DNA of 64,000 nt. Source: Armillaria gallica (lineage: Eukaryota; Basidiomycota; Agaricomycetes; Agaricales; Physalacriaceae). Under the pieces are notes generated by a model. That model made no database searches, was not told the DNA's origin, and saw only the letters and a list, made by a program, of their open reading frames with translations. The position numbers and the translations under genes were made by a program. Shown here piece after piece: positions 34,150 to 46,994 of this stretch. The DNA lies in the NCBI GenBank assembly GCA_037576215.1, contig JBANDB010000002.1, positions 5,766,001 through 5,830,000 of the forward strand. Reading direction: 5' to 3'. Every line of letters starts with the position of its first letter. Within the stretch, counting starts at the first letter, position 1.

Positions 34150-35834
34150 TCGTTTCGCACCGCCGTCTGCCATGAGCACGCTCATATCGGCACCAAACCC
34201 CTCCCCAGTTGGCAGTCGGAGCATACACGGCGATCCGCATCCCGTCCACATCCCCTGTCGCACTAACACGTGTATACAACACGTCTTTGTCCGTCGTCAA
34301 CACACTCTGGTCAGGAATTCTTCCAAATTAACCACGCTTTCGCGCCAAATCTTTGATGAGGGTGCGTATATGCACCACTTGGCTTGACCGCGGACGGCAG
34401 GCAAGCCCTTCAAATACATCTCGACCGTGTCGGAGTCTTTGGGGGACAGAGTGGGGTTGGAGAAGCGATGTCACTACGCTGTACTCGCCATAGGTGATAC
34501 CTGCGGAGCCAAAAAATGGACGTTTAGAAAGAAAGAGATCGTCGCAAGGAGAGAGATCTTACCGATGCCCACAGTACATTCCTGATGAAACTCGAATTCC
34601 ACCTCAATCTTCATTCTGGCCTATCGAAGCAGGCCAGTGATGGTTCTTCAAGCCCACATCGTTTTGTATAGGCCGGACGGTGTTGTACATTGAACGCACA
34701 GCTTCGTATACCGTTTACGAGTCCCACTGGTCACCAGGCTTCTGCCCATTTGTTCGCGTAACGACTGCATGATCAGTCTGCAACCCATCCACCTTCAACC
34801 AGGTTTCATTCCCGAACGAAGTAGAGGGAAGACTTGGTCTAGGTGCGGTGTCGAATCAAAATGTTGTAGCGTGATAGGGATTGAAGGACTCTAAACCGGT
34901 GGGGAGGAGAGCCTTCTCCGCATCCTCCCCATCGTACATAGAGAAGGCGAGGGCGTTGAATATTGTTCCGTAGTCTATGATGTTCGTGCCGGTCTGGTTG
35001 GCTTTGCCAGCACTTATTTCATGCCTAGATGGCCGAGTCTTGAGAGACAATATCAATTGGAGAATAGAAATGGATGGCAGGACAGGACGTACGCGTTGTT
35101 ATCGCCTCCCCTAATTTTAGGGATGCCTGAGTACCTCTTGTCGATGAAGGTGCCAAATACAGCGGCGTTGGTGGTGTTCACAGCGTGTGGTCCGGGTAAA
35201 TATTGCCACCCCCAGTGATCCAGCTTCCCCAAGTAGGTACGAGTGCGACACGCACCCCAACTACGTCCGCCTTGCCGATGACCGTGTCGACCCACGTCCA
35301 ATACCTTTCATTCGGCTGCATGATGTCATAACCCACCAAAGGAAGGTCCCTGAAAACGTTGGGCACGGTCATGTCACTAATCTTCACTACACCGACGCCA
35401 TATAGAATGTTGAAACCTTTCTTGGCGCGATCCGCAAGGCAATGACCTATGTGGGAAGGTAGGGAACCATCATCAGTCGACGAACAAAACACAAACCTCC
35501 GTTTCATAGAAACGATGAAATATCTCCCAACTTCGGTGTCGGCTCGTCAGAGAAAAAGCCTTCCCATAACGTCCGTTAGGAGAACAGTTTTGTCGACTTG
35601 AAGAAGATTGTGACTCCACTGACCCGCGGATACGCATACTAGGGCGACGAGGAAGACAATAGTCCAGAATATTCGAAGTAACATTCGATGTGGAGATGGA
35701 TAGAGAAAGAGATGCCGGCCCATTTCAATGTGATGCGATGGGCTGTGACGGTCCTGTGTCTTTGCACCATCTGTGCGAGCGTGCCAAGGTCTTGTGACAG
35801 AGGTGATAGCGAGTGGGAGAAGCATGATAATCAT
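34150..35834 (-). pseudogene. Apiosidase-like glycoside hydrolase (DUF4038 + C-terminal domain), copy A
   Basis: Minus-strand segments in order: hydrophobic leader MLLRIFWTIVFLVALVCVSA (signal peptide, about 35686), WEIFHRFYETE, LADRAKKGFNILYGVGVV, PNVFRDLPLVGYDIMQPNE, VGVRVALVPTWGSWI, AVFGTFIDKRYSGIPKI, then DYGTIFNALAF, NPTLSPKDSD, KWCIYAPSSK and finally VDGMRIAVYAPTGE, SVLMADGG. This order matches DUF4038 (PF13204) enzymes followed by the small PF12904 domain, secreted glycan-cleaving proteins. A one-base insertion in the G-run near 35210 and a TGA after GRLFL (near 35547) break the frame; several GT-AG introns are likely. A decayed second copy lies 8.5 kb to the right. Confidence 0.65.
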
Positions 35835-36468
35835 GAAACTGAGTTGAAAAGAATGATAGTGTTCGAACTTTGTTGTGTGTCAAATTTAGTCCTGTGACAG
35901 TCCCTTCTATGTGGCAAGCCGACGATAGAAGGTCCTGGCTTTCTGAGTTTAGATTTGGCAGGCACTACAATTTTCGCCCAAAAAGGTTACGATCCTTTAC
36001 TCTTCCAGTATCTCCCTGTATTGTGATTTGAATGCTGTTGCACTCCAGCTGTCAGGCTGTTACTCAGTCACTAGGTAGACAAACTCACTCGGAGCTTTCT
36101 CTGCCTATGCCGTGTATTATATTACTAAGATAGGATTCTGCCCGGTCTGCGGTCGCCAGCATCGCTTACTTTAACTTGTGGGCGGAGCCACTACGAATTG
36201 TTGCACGCTTAACAGAAGGCTGAATGTCTGGATGTCCGGAGGGTACGTGTTTTGATACTTGGTCCACAACCAATGCAAACACGAACGTCTCTAACTTAAG
36301 TACTCCAAGAACGCCTTGATGCGCTAAAAGCCCGCCTCAGCAACACTTCAGTTTTATTAACCACTGTCAATGAGTACAAATGTAAATGCTAGTGATCAAT
36401 CGCACAGTATGCAATATGCACTAGTTAAGTTGTAAGATGGATCAAGGGAATGATGAAAGGCGCGCGGA
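35835..36468. other. Intergenic between apiosidase-like copy A and F-box gene A
   Basis: No gene. The part next to the F-box gene (36300-36468) is related to 45070-45210, extending the segmental duplication. Confidence 0.5.
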
Positions 36469-38347
36469 TCATCTGGGATCAAAAAGGCCCGCAAGAAGGC
36501 CGTAGTCTGAGTCGGAAAGGACATCATCCTCCTCGCTTAAATGGACGTGAGAGTTCCTGATACCACGGAAGTCGCCATAATCGTGGTACCGGTACCTCCC
36601 AATACGAATCTCCATACCCAATCGGTACAGCTCCTGCAGTCGGGCTTTGTCTGCCCTGCCTATCCATTCGTATTCTCCTTCATTACCATCCTTTCCTAAG
36701 TCAATTGAAGTGATACGGAACACCTTGAGATGATTCTGACGTGCTATCAGCATCTCAACCATTTGGGTCCCACATTCAAGTGGACAGGTCGCCTCGTGGA
36801 TATGCAAGTCTCTGAGTAAAGGTACAATGTATGAGGATTGAGCCATTGCATTAAAGAAGGCTGGTTCCTCAACGAGAAGGTCTCTTATGCGTAGTGACGT
36901 GAGAGACAAGCACAAACGAAGAAGTGCTATGAGATCGGCGGTGTCTGTGGCTCTCAAAAGCTTGAGATGTGTCAAGGTGCAATTGGATCGCTTGATCATG
37001 GAGGACAAGCTGGGTATTGCACTGCCGTCTATTCTGGTAATGTGCATGAGTGCGGGAAGAGTGGCGGAGTCAAGGAACCTGTTCGGTATGCCGTAGCTTT
37101 CCAAAAAACGTAGACGCGGGAGTATGACTTCCGGGTACGAGATAGAGACGTCTGTGTCACCCTCGCTTCTGTTCGCCTCGAAGTTCCAAAAATCCGTTTT
37201 AAGTGTCTCCAAGTTTGGCCCGCTCTGTAGAAGCGCCTGATAATCCTTCCATTTAGAGGAATATCTAACTTGAAAGTGCCTGAGTTGATTCCATGGAAAG
37301 GTGAAAACAAGCTCTGCAGATATTGTCACGTAGCGCAAACATGGCGCAAACATGAAAACGTCCACAAGGATGGATGGATATTCACTCCCGTCGACCGTGA
37401 AGAGCTCGAGATCCAGACTTTCAAGCATATACAAGCGACCCCGTATAAGTGGGAGCCTCTTTGCAAAGAAAGGTCCCAGAGAAAGCTTGACATTCTTCCA
37501 CCGTGGAGCATTGCGGATAAAGATATCAAACCATTCTAACCCCAAATCCGATCTGTACTGCGGGGAACGATCCGTCACGGTGAAGAAGAGCGTAATGGGT
37601 ACATTCTTGGAGAAGTCGAGGGCCTCGCCGATTACCTTCGTTGTACCGGTTGGGCCGAATGTCTTCTTGTTGAGTATCACCTCTTCTCCACCATGACGCA
37701 TATCTTCCACGTCCTGCCAAGCTGTCCACCCGGCCGCCCCTGATTGGGACCTGACAACAGATTCAAGGTCAGGGTGCCCATAGTCCGAGCGTAGGTGAAA
37801 TATAGCCCAAAGAATCTGATGGGATCGTGCGACAACCCTCCACTGCCTGCACACCCTGGTCGCAACCCAAGGGAATGAGTCCATGGAAGCCGCATTGGGA
37901 TCGGCAAGCTCAAAAATGACTGCCAAGAGATCATCCGGCAGGGAACGGATGGGAGAAGAAAGTGCCTGTCTATGCCGATCCATGATTTCCTGAACACGGA
38001 GCTGCTCAGAACGTGTTTTCGCATAAGCTGCTTCGTACTGCTTCAGAATCTGCATAATCTGTGAGATAGCAGTCTGCTGATGCGCGAAAATCTCTTCAAA
38101 ACATGACGTATTTGTTTCCAGACTTTTGAGAGATTGGTCGATTTCGATACGGACGGCGGGTGTGGGAAGTAGGTTGCCGTTGATAAAGGGTACGAGATTA
38201 ATGGGGAAGGAAAAGTCCGTGGTGAATACAACGCGATCATAGTGATTGAGGTTTGTATCCATTGCGCAGGCAGGACAAGCCTATCGTAATGTTAGGATGG
38301 CGGCATACAATTTCGTGAAACCATACCGAGTCTCCGAGAGCGCTCAT
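36469..38347 (-). CDS. F-box protein A with CPxC motif (610 aa, two exons)
   Basis: Micro-exon 38347-38327 (ATGAGCGCT..., seven codons), 46-nt intron 38326-38281 with GTATGG donor, CTAAC branch site and GATAG acceptor, then exon 38280-36469. Splicing puts ACPACAMDTN in frame at the N-terminus; the inner ATG at 38262 would lose the CPxC motif shared by all cluster members. Coiled coil about residues 40-105, F-box SPIRSLPDDLLAVIFELA about 110-127 with CRQWRVVARSHQILW, then a leucine-rich-like C-terminus. Likely SCF substrate receptor. Intact; its duplicate at 45.2-47.0 kb is broken. Confidence 0.85.
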
Positions 38348-38774
38348 TGTAAATCGTGATCGATAGAAGGTAGATGTGTCTTGTATTTCGAAAGGAATTC
38401 GGCGTAGAATGATTTGGGTTCTCCTCAGCATATATGTAAGCACAAAGGATCTTTCTGAGGCAAGGGCATCGTACTCACAAAGGCGCAGTTGATCGATATC
38501 GATCCTGACCTGCTGAGAGTGGCGCAAATGTCACAGGGTTCTGTGCGGAGGATTGAAGAGGATAGCAATGTACAAGCGCCTTTTTAGCTTACCCTCGACA
38601 CGAGACAAAAACCAAGAGGCTGCCTGGGGCAAAAAAAACGGTCGTCGTCCCCTTGTGGTCACAGTCGAGGTGTGGAGGCAAATCCAGAATTGGAAAAGGA
38701 AGCACGTCCATATCAATCCCTCGTGGTTTCCTCCGTGTCCTCGTTTCAGCTGTACATACAAGATAGTCATACAG
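38348..38774. promoter_or_regulatory. 5' flank of F-box gene A with shared upstream element
   Basis: 38664-38700 contains GTCGAGGTGTGGAGGCAA and GGAAAAGGAA. Related blocks occur at 47107-47140, 49521-49552 and 52967-53000, each upstream of a minus-strand F-box gene. No TATA box identified. Confidence 0.45.
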
Positions 38775-39556
38775 TAGGGCTGCACGCCATACCGTATACG
38801 GTACACGGCCGTAAAGCCATGGTCCCAAACGGTTACGGAATTATTCGTATACCGTGCCGTATGGCCAATTTTCAAGCCTTGTCGGCGTCGGTACGGGTAC
38901 TGTACGGCCGTCTACGGTCGTTGACGACGGTGCACCAGAGTGTAAAATGGAATTACTCATATAGACTTACAGAGCCGAGTCCCCTGTTATTGATGTGTAA
39001 ATCTGGCAAATATAGAAATGTAGTATGGCTCGAGAGATGCAGAAGATAATCTAAAGCCGAGGAGATGGCAAGTCAGATGCCTTCAAGACCACAAAATAAC
39101 CGTAAAATGCACCTATACAACCATACTATGATACAACCAACTGCCAGGTCATGTTGAGCTAGGCCACACTGGTATTGAAGTAAAGGAAAGCCACGCGTGC
39201 CCCTGACCGCGAATGAGAAATTAATAAGACAGCCACGAATAGTCAGGTCAGTGTGAAGGATTGAAAGCGATGAAGGTGATGTGGCAAAGCGATGTAATTG
39301 GCTGATGTCTATTTTGTGTGATACACTTGCTCTGAAAGAGGGCTCAAGATAAGATCAAAAGCCAGAAAAATTATAAGTCATCTTACGACGTTGTACGGCC
39401 GTCTATAAGAGCTCGTGACGGTGACGGAACAACCGTACTGTATACCGTGCCGTATAGATGTTCATTAGGACGCGATCGGCTTCGGTCAGTCTTCCGTTGG
39501 TCTTCCGTATAACAGTTACCGAAAACCGTACAATACGGTGACGGTGCGCAGCCCTA
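38775..39556. mobile_element. MITE with TAGGGCTGC termini (782 bp)
   Basis: Begins TAGGGCTGCACGCCATACCG and ends with the imperfect reverse complement (CGGTGCGCAGCCCTA), flanked by TACAG on both sides (38770-38774 and 39557-39561). The outer 150-200 bp at each end are full of CCGTA/TACGG words, probably transposase-binding sites. No coding capacity. TIR style is hAT-like, but the flank is only 5 bp so the superfamily is uncertain. Confidence 0.75.
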
Positions 39557-39599
39557 TACAGCGCATACGACGCTTTCAGACGACGCAAAGAGGTGGTAA

Positions 39600-39885
39600 G
39601 CGGTACTGGCATTATGCAATAGTTCAAATATATACATAGAAATGTCATTAGTTCCTTCCATTCGTTGATAAAGCCACTAAATTTATACCAGTGCAACTAT
39701 TCTACATCCAGATTGACATACGAAATCTCAGAACCATCCCAGGTCCTATAGTGTTTTCCAAGTCGAATCTTCGTCCCTGCGTTCGACAGCCCTCGCAGCC
39801 GCGTTTTTTCTGATGGTGCTAGCCACCCATGGCTGTTTTTCGATGTCGCAGAAGGCGTCGCTCGGAGGTGATTTGCATCCGGCAT
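39600..39885 (-). pseudogene. 3'-terminal fragment of an F-box cluster gene
   Basis: The frame 39885-39697 encodes NHLRATPSATSK and GWLAPSEKTRLRGLSNAGTK, ending SYVNLDVE, matching the C-terminus of F-box gene E (NHLRVTQSTTSE, WLASSEKVRLRALSNAGMK, AYVNLDAE). Its 3' flank (39600-39696, with TTCAAATATATACAT) also matches the flank of gene E near 54015. Only the last 60 codons survive, directly beside the MITE. Confidence 0.7.
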
Positions 39886-42329
39886 GAGGCTGTACCATCC
39901 ATTTAATACAATTTATCCCAGTAACTACTGAAGCTGTCAAAAATACAATTCATACAGTCCTGTAAAATTGTATTTATATTGATGTGTTCTCCGTGAAATA
40001 TATTCTAGATTAATTTTCGGCCGCTGTATGCCCATTGTATGCCGCCTTGACCCTCATATGTACCCGTATTCCCATCGGTCCGCTCTCAGCTACGTTATCA
40101 GTGCACGCAAGTGTACCTAATTGGTGCCGTGTTTTCCCGCCCTCCCATCCATTGCTTGGGTCCCAATAAAAAAAATGCAGGCCCGAAAATAGCGTTCCAT
40201 GCACTGGTACTGCTAAACGTCCACCACTGGCATATTTTGTGTGAATGCGTCGACGTGCGCTTGGATGTGCCTACCGTGGGAATATAGCATTCCCAATCCG
40301 AGGGACGAAATATTTGGGATAGTGGATAATATAATTTGTTCTTTTAGATATATATTGTGCGTCGGTACAATCTATGACGAGTCTGTAAGCTTCTTTCTCC
40401 ATGCATGTAGGACTAGTGAAAGAAGAACATTTCGAGCAGATTTTCGGAATTTGCCGGACAGCCCCTAAATCACTCACAGTGACCAATGGGTCGCAATTGT
40501 ACAGTCAATGAAGTTGTTCGGACCAGCCCTCAAGATTTTAAGAGATGGTGTCTATTAGTATTTATATATTATATATAGCTTTTTCGTCCCCATTCTGTAT
40601 CTGATTCAAAGATAAATATGAATTACATTGTGAAATACAAATGCAACACATCCTTCACCCCACAGTACACATTCAAACGAGAATACAGAGTTTGTAAAAG
40701 TATGGATTTCACTTATTCTGGGTGGCATATATATGAAAAGGCACCTGCCCTGAGCCTCCGACCCAATAACTTTTTTTCGGTCAGACAATCAGACGAAAGT
40801 GCACCAAGGTAGAATATGAACGTACATTTTCTAAGCAATGAAGTGAATAACGAAGTTTAGACAAGTGGATTTCTGTAAATCAGACACTATTTTTGGACAA
40901 CATAAAGCATAATATTGCATATGCACCTCATCCGGACCTTGGTGATGGTATATGGAACTGCACAAAATGGATATACTCTAACAAATGGCCCAAAATGCGG
41001 TTTATCAACCATGAAACACATATTAATCAAGGTTGGGATGTATTTCATACACAAACAGCTACATGCATATAGTCTACACCGCCATGATACTGTATTCCGA
41101 TGGTTTTCGAGGCCACAGAAGGGATAAGATGAGCAGAGGATGCGTCCCGAGCATGTATTCCGCTCGCTCAATCACTCCGGTCCGTGAAACCGCAAAGTGA
41201 TCGAGTGGCTGTGTCGCTTCTTTCCCTATCTCATAGTTCCCCATCCGCCTCCCTTATCCATTTCAATGGGCCCAAGGTATATTTTACTTACTTATCATGC
41301 CAATTCAATCTGTATAGATACTTTTGACACATCGGTGGCTCCCAAACAGCCAGATACCATGCATACTGGCCGCGCGTAAGCCCTCACACGAGGCAGCATT
41401 ATTAGCTCCATCCCGGACGACGAGGAACGCTACAACCACATTTGCCATTGACTACGACGCCCAACAATGCCTACTGCAGCCATGATGCCCAATCCCATTC
41501 CTGTTACGACCCACCCCAGCATCCCCGCATCGAAATCGGGGCCAATCTGCGTCGACCCCAGCTTGCAAATGCACCAACGACACTAGGTCCGACCTGAAAA
41601 ACAACATTGACCGCTATCTGCAGCCAGGAAAGCGACGCACACCCGATGACGACGACGACGACGGTCACGATGGCGACAGCGACGGCGTGAGGGGTGGGGA
41701 GGCTTCGGGCATGAAGCAGAGTCTTACAAAGTCATAGCCGAGGGATGGAGTGGAAGGTGAGGGTGTGCCGGAGAGGTGCAGAAGGGCGGATGGGTGCAAG
41801 CGAGGTCGGGATGCGGACGGCGGGCGACGCCGACAACATGCATGCCTTTTTAGGCATTATGTTGTGATGAGCGTGCCCAAACTCATGGCTACGCGACCAC
41901 AGGTACCCCCACCACTACCCACCGCTTGGCGTCATCACCGTTGCACGCCTACTCCCTGTCCCGAAGCACACATTCTCCTGCATGTCTCACCCTTTTCGGC
42001 AGTCCAATAATCCCCACGTCCTCACAGTCCCCGTTTTCGACCATACCTGATAGCGATGACCACCGTCGACGCCTACAGCCCGCCGTGCCCGCCCACCGGC
42101 ACATAATCGTTGATTATATATATTCAAATACCACTGTATTTACTTATTTAATGATACAAGATTATCTTAATACGTGGCCGGGGAGGTAAAGGGGACGGTA
42201 TACATGATCAGAGACGACGCTATCATCGGTTGCGACGTGAAAGACAGGCTGACAGCCCTACTATAGTTATTGGAGAAATTGTACTTACGGTTGCCCGATA
42301 ACTACTGGGAAAAGTAAATTTACCTTTCA
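39886..42329. other. Gene-poor stretch with a GC-rich island
   Basis: 39886-41380 is AT-rich with no supported gene. 41400-42100 is GC-rich; short frames encode RYLQPGKRRTPDDDDDDG (near 41620) and ERCRRADGCKRG (near 41770), which could be remnants of a zinc-finger gene, but nothing continuous can be followed. TATA-rich sequence at 42110-42170 closes the island. Confidence 0.4.
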
Positions 42330-43860
42330 GGATAGGTTGTTTCTCGTCCAACATAGCCACGCCATCAATGCCTAAACGCTGAATCGCTCATTGACTGTGT
42401 CAACAAACATGGACTGAAGACTAAAGGCATCACTTTTATCAGAAAGACGGCAGCACTTAGGACGCCTGAAACGGCAAGTCGGTTCAACTAACATCGACCA
42501 ACCACATCCAGTCCATCTCAATACCAACCATTTGTCGGCGGAATAACCGTCAAATTCGGTGTTATCTCCACCTGCCCCATCACCTCGTACGTCCCGGTCC
42601 TATGATCGTACCAACTCCCTATCGCATCGCCGGTCTGCCACGAGCACGCTCATATCGGCACCAAACGCCTCCCCAGTCGGAGCATACACGGCGATCCACA
42701 TCCCGTCCACATCCCTTGTCGTACTAATACGTCTATACAACATGTCTTCGTCCGTCGTCAGCGGATTCTCCCAAAATAATCATGCTTTCGCGCCAAGTCT
42801 TTGATGAGGGTGCGTATATGCACCACTTGGCTTGACCGCGGACGGCGGGCAAGCCCTTCAAACCACGTCTCGCCCGCGTCGGAGTCTTTGGGGGACAGAG
42901 CGGGATTGGGGAAGTGATATACGCTGTACTCGCCATACATGATACCTGCGAAGTCAAAAAATGGCTGGGGTACCACGTTTAGAAGGAAAGAGGTCGTCGC
43001 AAGGAAAGAGATCTTACCGATGCCCACAGTATATTCCTGATGAAACTCGAATTCCACCTCAGTCTTCATTCTGGCCTATCGAAGCAGGCCAGTAATGCTT
43101 CTCCAAGCCCACGACGGTTGGTATAGGCCTGGTGTTGTCCATTGTACCCACAACCTCGTATACCTTTTACGGGCCCTATTGGTTACTAAGCTTCTGCCCG
43201 TTTCTTCGCGTAACGACCGCATGACCAATCTGCGACGTATCCACCTTGTACTAGGTTTCATTTCCGAACCAAGTAGAGGGTAGCCTTGGTCTAGGCGCGG
43301 TGTCGAACTAGATTGTTGTAGCGTGATAGAGATTGAAGGGCTCTAAACCCTTGGGGAGGAGCGCCTTCTCCGTATCGTATACGGAGTAAGCGAGCGCGTT
43401 AAAAATTGACCTGTAGTCCGCGATGTTCATGTGGGTCTGGTTGCCGTTCCCCTCTTCAGCAGAACTTATTTCATGTCTAGGTGGCCAGAAGCTTGAGAGA
43501 CAATATTAGTCAGAGAATAGAAATGGAAGGTAGGACAAGACGCACGCGTTGGTATCACCTCCCATAATTTCAGGGATGCCTACGTATCTCTTGCCGATGA
43601 ACCCATCGAAGACAGCGACATTGGTGGTGTTCGCAGCGTGGGGCGCAGGCCAATTTTTCCACCCGCCAGTGATCCACCTTCCTCAAGTAGGCATGTGTGT
43701 GATGTGCCCCCGACTGCATCCGCCTTGTCGATAACCGTGTCAACGTCCAATTCTCGGTGTGGGGCGGTAGTCCGTGGCGGACTTATGGCTTTGTACCATC
43801 CGTGCGAGTGTGTCAGGGTCTTGCGCCTCGCAGAGGTGATAACGAGCCGGAGAAGCATGG
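42330..43860 (-). pseudogene. Apiosidase-like gene, copy B (internally deleted)
   Basis: Parallel to copy A over its length: YSVYHFPNPALSPKDSDAGE and KWCIYAPSSKTW (about 42950-42790), and DVDTVIDKADAVG (about 43750). Relative to copy A a block corresponding to about 35300-35720, including the leader and LADRAKKGFN region, is missing: GATAACCGTGTCAACGTCCA runs almost straight into the equivalent of the upstream GTACCATCCGTGCGAG. Frames are broken at several points. Clearly a dead paralog. Confidence 0.65.
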
Positions 43861-44240
43861 TGACTATGAATTGAGTCGTGAGGACTTCGCAAAGACTGTC
43901 AAATCATAGCATGGAGATCTTTGGCTACCGATGCGTTGACGGCTTCTGGAATGCTTAACAGGCTCTCTTGCTCGCACCACATCGCGCAGTCACTAGAATA
44001 GGCTACTAAGCAGGGCTTGGAATCAGAAGCCAGAGTGCATTGAGACGTAGGCTCACCAAAACCTACTAACGATATCCATTATTTCTTGTTATTGGAGCCC
44101 ATCGAACATATCTGCTGCAGAGAAAGCAAATTCATGTGCATGGCATACAGCTGCATGCATATATGCACACAGGGACGTCGTTCTAAGGATGAGGTGGACC
44201 GCGGGTCCCTATGCAAGACGAGATGAAAAAGAAAAAAAGG
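43861..44240. other. Intergenic, left of hAT MITE
   Basis: No gene seen. Ends in the A-rich target of the MITE. Confidence 0.5.
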
Positions 44241-44785
44241 CAGTGTTGTTACTGACCCGGGTCAGTTGGGTCAGGGTCACATGGGTCGGATGAATGGCTG
44301 AAGTGACTGACCCTTGACCCGGGTCGGTGGGGTCGGATGGATAGGACAGCATAGCAAGCCAATATATGATATTGTCCCACTACTAGTGTACCTCGCAAGG
44401 CTCCACGAGCTTGTTGAGGTGCCCTCAAAGCATGCTACTGACTCTATCGAGTCATAGTTGCCTATTTATGCTTTTTGACACAGCCACTTGAGAGGGTCGT
44501 GTGAGCCACGTTCGCCATGCGTGTCTTCGTCGACGCCTTTTCGTCGCCATCTGGTGCAGTAGTAGCTTTTGTGCTCGTCTCTGGAGCAGCACTTGGAAAA
44601 AATCGTTGGAAAAGTTGATTTTTGGCCTACGGATATGATCGTTTCCGACTCGTTTTCAAGCAGCCACCTGCACTGCCACCGACCCTACCGACCCACCATA
44701 TTTCTGCCTTTCACCTGACCGACCCGTCTGACCCATCCGACCCGGGTCAAGTCAGAGGGTCGGTGACCCGACCTTAACAACACTG
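44241..44785. mobile_element. hAT-type MITE (545 bp) with perfect 8-bp target duplication
   Basis: Starts CAGTGTTGTTA and ends TAACAACACTG. Flanked by identical AAAAAAGG at 44233-44240 and 44786-44793. CAGTG...CACTG ends and an 8-bp duplication are diagnostic of the hAT superfamily. Many GACCC/GGGTC words occupy the outer 100-120 bp on both sides. No transposase gene. Confidence 0.92.
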
Positions 44786-45211
44786 AAAAAAGGACCAAAA
44801 AATTATGCTTCCCGTTACTTCGGCCCGGGAGCCCGCTTCTACGATCGCGTGACCGCGGAGTTTTCTGGGTGATCAGTCAGTTTTCGCTTAACTTCGATCA
44901 TCACCGCTTTTGTACTACCTTGAAGCCAAGGTAGCCACCACGGATTGTCATAAGCGGCAAGCCTGAACAAGGCTAAATATCTGGAGGGTAACTAATCTGA
45001 TATTTAGTCCGCAATCAAGCAACAATCAAGGCAAACTTGAGGCAAAAACCATCACACAAAAAGACAGAAGCCTCTTAACGTCTCCAATTTAGGTTCAGCA
45101 TCATCTCACTGGCAATGCGTGGTCCTGCTAGTGAGTACGGATTGGAATACTAGTGCTCAATTGCATAATATGACATGCACTGAAATTGCAAGACGAATTT
45201 AAGGGATTACC
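44786..45211. other. Intergenic, part of duplicated unit
   Basis: 45070-45211 is related to 36300-36468, the 3' flank of F-box gene A. Nothing else seen. Confidence 0.5.
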
Positions 45212-46994
45212 TAGGATCCAAAAGGGCCCTGGGCGGAAAATGCATCTTCCCTCCCGCCTAAATAGACGGGCATCATCCAGCTACCTCCACCGTCTGCAGA
45301 ATGACAGCATCTCCCGATGTGAATCATCATACCCAATCGGTACAGCTCCTGTAGTCGCGCTTACTCTGTACTGTCCATCCATTCCTCATCTTCTGTATAC
45401 CCATCCATTCCCATATCAAACCTGATAGAGAAGACTTTGAGATAAGTCTGACGCGCTGTCAGCATCTCGATCATTTGGGTCACACATTCGAATGGACAGA
45501 TTGCGACGTAGATATTTAAGTCTTTTAGCAAAGGTACAATGTATGAGGATTGAGCTATTGCATTAAAGAAGACTTGTTCGGATTCCTCGACGAGAAGTTC
45601 TGTTATGTGTAGCGACGTAAGAGAAAAACACAAACGAAGAAGTCGTATGAGATCAGCGGTGTCTTTGGCGAACGACAGGGAAAGATGTGTCAAGGACTCA
45701 AGGTGCAATTGGATCGTCCGATCGCGGAGCACGAGCTGGGTATGGCACTGCTGTATATTCCAGCGATGGACATGAGCGCAGGAAGATTGGCAGAATCAAG
45801 GAACGTGCTTGGTACACGCTTGCTTCGTAGACGTGGGAGTGTCACTTCCGGGTAAGAGATGGACTCATCTGCGTCTTCATCGGAATCATAAATGACCACG
45901 CGTAGTGTCTCTAAGTTTAACCCGTACTGTAGAAGTGCCTTGTAAGACTCCCATGTCAAAAAATGGACCGAAAATTTCCTGAGTTGATTCCATGGAAGGG
46001 TGACAGGATTACAGAGGTTTCCACATAGCGCGGACATGGCGCAGAAGTGAAAACGTCGAGGGAGATGCTACATTCTCGAGGTCTCGGAGGAGCTCGAGAT
46101 GTAAACTTTCGAGGATAGGAAGGCGACCCTTGACAAGAGGCAGCCTCTCGTTGAGGGGGTACGCCAAAGAAAGTTTGACTTTCTTCCATCGCGGGGCGTG
46201 CTGAATAAATATATCAAACCATTCTAACATAAATTCCGATTGATAATGCGGGTGACGAGCAGTGAAGGAGAGCGTGGTACATTCTTGGAGAAGTCGAGTG
46301 CTTTGTTGATCAATTTTTTTTTGTATTCGCAAATCCGAGTTTCTTCTCTTCGATGATCTCCTTTTCCTTAGTAGTGAAAAATGAAGGCCGCCAGCGAAGA
46401 CCATCCTGCTCCAAACTTGCATCAGGTCCAGGGAAATGACAGTCTGAGAATAGACGGAAGGTAGCTCAAAGAACGTGGTGGAATAGTGCGACGGTCCTAC
46501 ACTGTCTGCACACCCTGGTTGCAACCCAAGGAAATGAGCCCATGAAAGCCGCGTTGGGATCGGCAAGCCCAAAAATGACCGCCAGGAGATCATCCGGCAG
46601 GGAACGGATGGGAGAACAAAGCGCATATCTATGCCGATCCATGACTTCCTGAACACGGAACTGCTCAGAACGTGTTTTCGCATAAGCTGCTTCAGAATCT
46701 GCGTAATCTGTGAGATGGCAGTCCGCTGATGCGCTAAAGTCTCCTCGAAACATGCGGCATTTTTTTCCAGCCTTTTGAGGGATTGGTCGATTTCGATACG
46801 GATGGCGGGTGTAGGAAGTATGTTGCCGTTGATAAAAGGTACAAGATTAACGGGGAAGGAGAAGTCAGTGGTGGATACAACTCGATCATAGTAATTGAAG
46901 TTTTTATTCATTGCACACGCAGGACAACTTGAAGCCTATCGCAATGTTAGGGGATGTCGACATAAAACCATACCCCTATGAAAGTGGTCATCAT
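45212..46994 (-). pseudogene. F-box protein B, disrupted duplicate of gene A
   Basis: The micro-exon (46994-46974), a 38-nt intron with GTATGG donor and CTAAC branch, and the exon-2 start giving SSCPACAMNKN parallel gene A. After QITQILKQ a 10-nt deletion relative to gene A (near 46688) shifts the frame, so the coiled coil and F-box (SPIRSLPDDLLAVIFGLA, about 46620-46565) lie in a second frame; there CRQWR has become CRQCR followed by a stop. Later segments are spread over further frames, with TAA after DEEWMDSTE near 45366. A pseudogene by several lesions. Confidence 0.85.

Noticed and set aside
41460..42100. C2H2 zinc-finger gene in the GC-rich island
   Set aside because: Only isolated Cys/His and Asp-rich bits; no continuous or spliceable frame found.
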